This document shows positions 63,029 to 64,000 of a stretch of DNA of 64,000 nt, in pieces (the stretch's first letter is position 1; each line of letters begins with the position of its first letter). The stretch covers positions 85,206,151 through 85,270,150 of the forward strand of contig NC_133120.1 in NCBI RefSeq assembly GCF_033568475.1. The letters are read 5' to 3'. The position numbers were made by a program, and so were the translations under genes. Under the pieces are notes generated by a model. The model did not search any database and was not told the origin of the DNA. It saw only the letters and a list, made by a program, of their open reading frames with translations. This DNA comes from Henckelia pumila (lineage: Eukaryota; Streptophyta; Magnoliopsida; Lamiales; Gesneriaceae).

Positions 63029-64000
63029 TATTTATTATATATAATTATATTAATCACAATAGATTTGAAATGACTCTAATATTTTGACGATTTGAAATTT
63101 ATTGTGATAAATATATAATTATAATCTAAATAAATTAAATAAATATTTGATTTGAACATCTCGTAGGGCGTTTAAGTTATATAAAAAAATTAAAAAAATC
63201 CATGTAATTTAAAATCTTATATGACTCAATCCAAATACAAATTAATATTTCCAAATCGCTAGCTAAAGGGCTCAAATATTAATTAAAATAAAATAAAAAC
63301 AACACAATATGAAGTACTTCATCGATAGAAGAAAAAGATCCTGAAAATCAAACATGTCCCTAACACTGTGTTTGGAGGAATTTGATTTGAAATTGGAATT
63401 GGAATTGCATTTGAAATTCTTGGATTTAGAATTCCATTTTAGTGTTTGGCTAATGTTTATTAAGGAATTGGATTTGATAGTTAAAATTAATCTAATTTTA
63501 TATTTTTTTACTTATTATTTTTAAAATATCTTTTTTATTAATAATATTTAATAGTCACATATTTTTTTATACATGGTATTTAATAAAAATAATTTATAAA
63601 TATAATGAAATATTTATTTTTACTAAATTAAATTTTTTAATAATGAAAAATTTTCATCAAAATAAAATTGAGATAAAGTTATCAAATTATGATAAATTAA
63701 GTTTTTAGCCTTATAAATAATTGAAGTTCATAGTAAAAAAAATCTGCATAATTTTTAAATATATAAATATTTTAAAATGGTTTCGAAATAATTTTTTCAA
63801 TTATATGATAAAATATTTATGAATTAAATGTATAGTTTGTTGAGGACATGATATTTTTAGTTGGTTTGAAAAGAAAGAAAAAATTTATCATATTAGATTT
63901 TTTTATTTTTGCTAAGATTTCATTTAGTTATATCAAATCCCATCAAATTAGATCCCCGGATTAATCATTTATATATATATATACTATTACTATATATAAT
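63029..64000. other. AT-rich intergenic end of window
   Basis: No gene seen. The repeated GAATTGGAATTG words at 63,370-63,470 resemble the ends of common plant MITEs, but no matching end could be fixed before the window stops. Confidence 0.5.

Overview
The window is nuclear DNA of a flowering plant. The evidence is a host gene with 17 coding exons and GT-AG introns, AT-rich intergenic DNA, and plant-type transposons: LTR chromoviruses primed by initiator tRNA-Met, an L1-type LINE with an RNase H domain, a CACTA element, Helitron termini and MITEs. The host protein looks eudicot, perhaps asterid/Lamiales; that placement is only an impression.

Layout. (1) 1-8.4 kb: one apparently intact host gene on the minus strand, acylamino-acid-releasing enzyme (AARE), CDS 7052 to 1433, with a likely 5'UTR intron and a TATA box near 8360. 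(2) 8.4-11.9 kb: gene-free DNA with a foldback hairpin and a Helitron-like 3' end. (3) 11.9-19.5 kb: a minus-strand LINE with ORF1 (DUF4283 plus zinc knuckle) and ORF2 (endonuclease, RT, zf-RVT, RNase H), broken by three nonsense codons and two homopolymer frameshifts. (4) 20,895-59,807: one non-autonomous CACTA transposon, with TIR CACTACAAAAAAAC, target duplication TGA and dense palindromic subterminal repeats. It carries fragments of a UBP12/13-type ubiquitin protease gene and has been inflated from about 5 kb to 39 kb by nested LTR retrotransposons. (5) 59.8-64 kb: gene-free DNA with two short Helitron-like elements head to tail.

The nest. Element B (Ty3/gypsy, 22,772-56,314, about 7.3 kb without insertions) sits in the CACTA. 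Element A (same family as B, 23,944-30,539) is in the 3' LTR of B (TSD TGCCA). Element C (another gypsy chromovirus, 36,014-55,672) is in the 5' LTR of B (TSD AGGTC). Element D (non-coding, LARD-like, 39,033-48,700, two LTRs of 2982 bp) is in the pol gene of C (TSD GATTA). All four LTR elements are in minus orientation. The insertion order can be read as CACTA, then B, then A and C, then D.

No element has an undamaged coding capacity. B is closest: one stop codon in about 1470 codons. A has lost the RT catalytic region by a 600-bp in-frame deletion. C has four in-frame stops and the D insertion, and seems to contain a 210-bp spliceosomal intron between its gag zinc knuckle and protease.

All boundaries were read by eye. 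No alignment, database search or percentage identity was computed.
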